A stretch of 23,723 nucleotides of DNA from an uncultured Corynebacterium sp. (GTDB lineage Bacteria > Actinomycetota > Actinomycetes > Mycobacteriales > Mycobacteriaceae). The DNA is taken from assembly GCA_943908385.1 (NCBI GenBank), contig CALTTF010000023.1, forward strand, positions 1 through 23,723, in the 5' to 3' direction. Under the pieces are notes generated by a model. It was not told the DNA's origin and made no database searches. It saw nothing but the letters and a program-made list of their open reading frames with translations. Below, in pieces: positions 21,336 through 23,723 of this stretch. How positions within the stretch are numbered: position 1 is the stretch's first letter; each line of letters begins with the position of its first letter. A program made the translations under genes and the position numbers.

Positions 21336-22934
21336 CTAGCTGCGCGATGCCTGATCGAAGAACTCGCGCTCGTAGTAGCACGCGTACATGAACGCCTCGG
21401 CGGCCTCTTCGCGCTGTTTCTCGTTCGCCACAGAGAGGGCTTTTTCCACCGAATTTAGGGCCATACGCACGGCATCTGTGAAATCGTCGCCCCCGTACAT
21501 GGACAGCCATGCGTTGTACGGATGCTCCGGATGATTGCTCTCAGCGAGGTGCAAACCGACCTCCGCGTAGAGCCAGAAGCACGGCAAGACTACCGCGGCG
21601 CCGACAAAATAATCGGAAAAAGCTGCCGTCGATGTGAGCATATTCACGTAGCCGAGGGTGACCGGAGAGGGGGGAGTGTCCGCCTCAACGTGGTGCTGAG
21701 AGATCCAATTCCGGTGCAGGTCCGACTCCGCCTCGATAGCGACGGTCGCCGACTGCGTCCACCACACCTGGTCTTTCGCCTCTGGTGCTTTCGCACCTAC
21801 CGTCGCCAGTGCTCGGGAGTATTCGCGCAGGTAGTACGCGTCCTGTACCAGATAGAAGCCGAATTGCTCCTCCGGCAGTGTGCCGTCGCGCAGCGCGCGG
21901 ATGAACGGGAGATTCAGCGTTTCCGGCCACACCTTCTTCGCCGCCTTGTCCCACAATTCGCGGGTGAACGGGCCGGCGGCGGGAATCTTGGGCTCGAGGG
22001 AGGGGGTGGCGGGGGCGGTCCAGTCGTCGCTAAGCTTCCACGGCTGCGTCGACGCTGCTTCCGCAAGGCGGCGCGAACGGTGGAAATGATCCACCGGGCC
22101 GTGGCCCGTGCCGACGTTGAGGTCGTCCGCGTGCGCGATCGCCTCGTGGAGCCAGCTCGACGTCCAGACGAGCGCGCCGTCTGGGTCGATCGCCATGCGT
22201 GTGGCGAACGCCGACGACAGCGAACACCCCGTGCCGTGCGTGTTCTTCGTGTCCACGCGCGGGACGTTCGCGACCTCGCTCACGCCGTCCGGTGTGACCA
22301 GCGCGTTCGACGCGTAGCCCTCCTTGAGGTGGCCGCCCTTGACGACGACCTTCACTCCCGCCGCCTTCGCGTACTCGCGGCCTTGCTCGAGCGCCTCGTC
22401 GAAGGTCTCCGCCGGGGTGGCGCCCGCCAGCACGGCGAGCTCCGGAATGTTCGGCGTCACTACCGTCGCGTGGTCCTTCACGAACTGGCGCATCGCCTCC
22501 TCCGCGTCTTCGGTGAGAAGGCGGTCGCCGCTCGTGGCCACCATCACCGGGTCGACCACGATGGTCGGAACCGGGTGCGCCGCCAGGTAATCCGACACCG
22601 TCTTCGTCGTGTCGACGTCGCCCAGCATCCCGATCTTCACCGCGTCCACCTCGACGTCGTCGAAGACCGCGTCCATCTGCTCCTTCAGGAAGTCCTGCGG
22701 CGGGACGTGGATGCTGCGCACCCCGTGCGTATTTTGCGCCACCAGCGCCGTGACGACGCACATGCCGTAGCCGCCCGCCGCCGAAATCGACTTCAGATCC
22801 GCCTGGATCCCCGCGCCTCCCGTCGGGTCCGTGCCCGCGATGGACAAGATATTCGGGATCGCGCTGCGCTGCGCGCCGGCGCCACTCGTTCCAGCGTGAG
22901 AAGAAGTAGGCAAAGAATCGGACAAAGAAGCCAT
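21336..22934 (-). CDS. thiD: ThiD-TenA fusion: HMP/HMP-P kinase with aminopyrimidine hydrolase
   Basis: 532 residues joining two thiamine enzymes. ThiD domain (about 27-290): NILSIAGTDPTGGAGIQADLK, AVKIGMLGD, VVDPVMVATSGDRLL, and the anion-hole/catalytic KNTHGTGCSLSSA (230-242) with Cys237; it phosphorylates hydroxymethylpyrimidine (phosphate). TenA domain (about 322-532): FYLVQDAYYLREYSRAL, PCFWLYAEVG with Cys452 aligned to the catalytic Cys of TenA, and the C-terminal YEREFFD Glu; TenA_C enzymes hydrolyse aminopyrimidines to recover HMP from degraded thiamine. Fusion makes salvage and phosphorylation one polypeptide. ATG 22934 follows GGAGG by 9 nt, and that SD is the 3' end of a TPP riboswitch. 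Alone in its transcription unit. Confidence 0.93.
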   Translation of the reverse strand: MASLSDSLPTSSHAGTSGAGAQRSAIPNILSIAGTDPTGGAGIQADLKSISAAGGYGMCVVTALVAQNTHGVRSIHVPPQDFLKEQMDAVFDDVEVDAVKIGMLGDVDTTKTVSDYLAAHPVPTIVVDPVMVATSGDRLLTEDAEEAMRQFVKDHATVVTPNIPELAVLAGATPAETFDEALEQGREYAKAAGVKVVVKGGHLKEGYASNALVTPDGVSEVANVPRVDTKNTHGTGCSLSSAFATRMAIDPDGALVWTSSWLHEAIAHADDLNVGTGHGPVDHFHRSRRLAEAASTQPWKLSDDWTAPATPSLEPKIPAAGPFTRELWDKAAKKVWPETLNLPFIRALRDGTLPEEQFGFYLVQDAYYLREYSRALATVGAKAPEAKDQVWWTQSATVAIEAESDLHRNWISQHHVEADTPPSPVTLGYVNMLTSTAAFSDYFVGAAVVLPCFWLYAEVGLHLAESNHPEHPYNAWLSMYGGDDFTDAVRMALNSVEKALSVANEKQREEAAEAFMYACYYEREFFDQASRS

Positions 22935-22944
22935 CAGACATTTC

Positions 22945-23072
22945 CTCCGCGAATATTGGTTCGTTCAGGTTCGACGGGTGTGATCTCAGCTTCGCGCCCG
23001 CCACCGATGTTCTCTGCTGCAGCTCTGGCGAACTGCGGCGTTGCGTGGCGGCGGGTGCGTGGCACCCCGTGT
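22945..23072 (-). promoter_or_regulatory. TPP riboswitch (THI element)
   Basis: On the minus strand: ACGGGGTGCC near 23071-23062, a variable GC-rich arm, then GCTGAGATCACACCCGT and GAACCTGAACGAACCAATA, ending GCGGAGG. CTGAGA...ACCC...GAACCTGA are the invariant core of the thiamine pyrophosphate aptamer. The aptamer ends in the Shine-Dalgarno GGAGG of the thiD-tenA gene, so TPP binding should hide the SD and stop translation. No separate terminator hairpin is seen, consistent with translational control. Confidence 0.92.
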
Positions 23073-23083
23073 CTTGACCCGTC

Positions 23084-23089
23084 ATCGTA
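23084..23089 (-). promoter_or_regulatory. -10 box (TACGAT) for the TPP riboswitch transcript
   Basis: Minus strand TACGAT about 12 nt before the aptamer; transcription would begin near 23077. No clear -35. Confidence 0.4.
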
Positions 23090-23157
23090 CGCGAAGGGGA
23101 GGGGGACCGGAGCCGACTTTGATCCAGCGGAGGGGATTTGGGCAAAGGGGAGATGAC

Positions 23158-23172
23158 GTGGTTTAATACCAC
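23158..23172. other. Small inverted repeat in rplN/thiD spacer
   Basis: GTGGTTTAATACCAC: 5-bp arms around an A/T centre, in the divergent spacer between the riboswitch transcript and rplN. It could be an operator or part of a promoter (TAATAC). A second, 7-bp-stem hairpin lies at 23189-23224 (TCGCAGC...GCTGCGA). Meaning unknown. Confidence 0.35.
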
Positions 23173-23266
23173 AGTTGTCTAACGCTGGTCGCAGCTGATG
23201 CGCGTTTCCGAGTTGAGGCTGCGAGACCCTTCGACGGTGGGGGGAGATTGAAAACCTGCCACTGTT

Positions 23267-23277
23267 CGTCGATAAGC
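23267..23277 (-). repeat. 11-mer GCTTATCGACG, copy 12
   Basis: Exact copy (plus strand CGTCGATAAGC), intergenic, 80 bp upstream of rplN; minus-strand context ACGCTTATCGACGAA is close to the copies at 6741 and 12281. Confidence 0.9.
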
Positions 23278-23295
23278 GTAAAGGCACAAAAGACA

Positions 23296-23324
23296 TTGAC
23301 CACGTGCGTGCAGGACGGAAATCT
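23296..23324 (+). promoter_or_regulatory. Candidate promoter of the rplN operon
   Basis: TTGACC (23296-23301), 17-nt spacer, AAATCT (23319-23324). A promoter is needed here because the S10 operon terminates after rpsQ and the intervening genes run mostly in the other direction. Confidence 0.35.
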
Positions 23325-23356
23325 GGCGCACATTGATCCAGGTCAGGAGACCAACT

Positions 23357-23723
23357 GTGATTCAGCAAGAATCGCGTCTGAAGGTCGCCGACAACACTGG
23401 TGCACGCGAGATTCTGTGCATCCAGGTGCTCGGCGGTTCTGTTCGACGCTTCGCCGGTATCGGCGACACGATTGTCGCCACCGTGAAGGAAGCCGCACCG
23501 GGCGGCAACGTCAAGGAGGGCGAGGTCGTTCGCGCTGTCATCGTGCGCGCGAAGAAGGAGACCCGTCGTCCGGACGGTTCGTACATCGCGTTCGACGAGA
23601 ACGCAGCTGTTCTGATCAAGAACGACACTGAGCCCCGCGGCACCCGTATCTTCGGCCCGGTCGCTCGTGAGCTGCGCGACAAGAAGTTCATGAAGATCGT
23701 GTCTCTCGCACCGGAGGTGATCT
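23357..23723 (+). CDS. rplN: 50S ribosomal protein L14 (uL14), lacks only its stop
   Basis: 122 codons are present, the full family length; the window ends one base into the next codon. MIQQESRLKVADNTGAREILCIQVLGGS, GDTIVATVKEA, VVRAVIVRAKKE, RPDGSYIAFDENAAVLI and KFMKIVSLAPEVI are diagnostic of L14, which forms intersubunit bridges with 16S rRNA and binds the RsfS silencing factor. GTG 23357 is the start by alignment, after AGGAGA. It normally follows rpsQ directly; here it opens a separate transcription unit, presumably followed by rplX and rplE. Confidence 0.96.
   Translation, partial: MIQQESRLKVADNTGAREILCIQVLGGSVRRFAGIGDTIVATVKEAAPGGNVKEGEVVRAVIVRAKKETRRPDGSYIAFDENAAVLIKNDTEPRGTRIFGPVARELRDKKFMKIVSLAPEVI

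Noticed and set aside
21522..23156. 544-codon open frame antisense to thiD-tenA
   Set aside because: Arg/Val/His-rich shadow that also runs through the TPP riboswitch.
113..23277. Explaining the 11-mer as a CRISPR repeat, terminator half or codon-pair effect
   Set aside because: Copies are kilobases apart with no spacers, none is part of a hairpin stem, and coding copies fall in different frames and strands.
113..23277. Explaining the 11-mer as a strand-biased replication or Chi site
   Set aside because: Orientation is mixed (5 versus 7) within one replichore-sized neighbourhood; a whole-genome test is still needed.

Overview
The window comes from a GC-rich actinobacterium, most likely a Corynebacterium. 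Evidence: an actinobacterial S10 ribosomal operon lies downstream of tuf; a large block of secreted or lipoprotein and housekeeping genes splits rpsQ from rplN; and nearly every non-ribosomal gene is preceded by a TANNNT -10 box placed 6-8 nt before the start codon, the signature of leaderless transcripts that are common in this group. No plasmid, phage, IS element, CRISPR array, tRNA or rRNA was seen.

Layout. 1-53: last codons of tuf (EF-Tu), then a strong terminator. 107-3068: an HNH/DUF222 endonuclease gene preceded by two inverted perfect DnaA boxes, and two divergent uncharacterised genes. 3065-6482 (minus): an alkaline-shock/envelope-stress cluster with a canonical Asp23, a short Asp23-like protein, a DUF2273-type small membrane protein, an Asp23 protein with a nine-unit proline-rich repeat tail, and two two-TM membrane proteins. 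The genes downstream of 5479 are translationally coupled by 1-4 bp overlaps. 6483-7133: a 650-bp gene-free leader. 7134-12271: rpsJ-rplC-rplD-rplW-rplB-rpsS-rplV-rpsC-rplP-rpmC-rpsQ, closed by an 18-bp-stem hairpin. 12366-16413: four tandem paralogous lipoprotein or membrane-anchored proteins, each with its own leaderless promoter, plus the decayed relic of a fifth; then a small secreted protein (16481-16933). 16950-20406 (minus): two overlapping dynamin-like/YfjP-type GTPases with a palindromic operator over the translation start. 20471-21265 (minus): a formate/nitrite channel. 21336-22934 (minus): a ThiD-TenA fusion under a TPP riboswitch. 23357-end: rplN, which resumes the ribosomal cluster.

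The most striking signal is not a gene. The 11-mer GCTTATCGACG (reverse CGTCGATAAGC) occurs 12 times exactly, on both strands. About 0.01 copies would be expected from base composition. Copies fall in intergenic DNA and in unrelated genes, in three reading frames (LID, VDK, SIS, and R-R-stop), and only one single-mismatch relative was found. They average one per 2 kb and are nearly absent from the ribosomal genes. This resembles the DNA uptake sequences of Neisseriaceae and Pasteurellaceae and is the main candidate for an undescribed system here; its function is inference.
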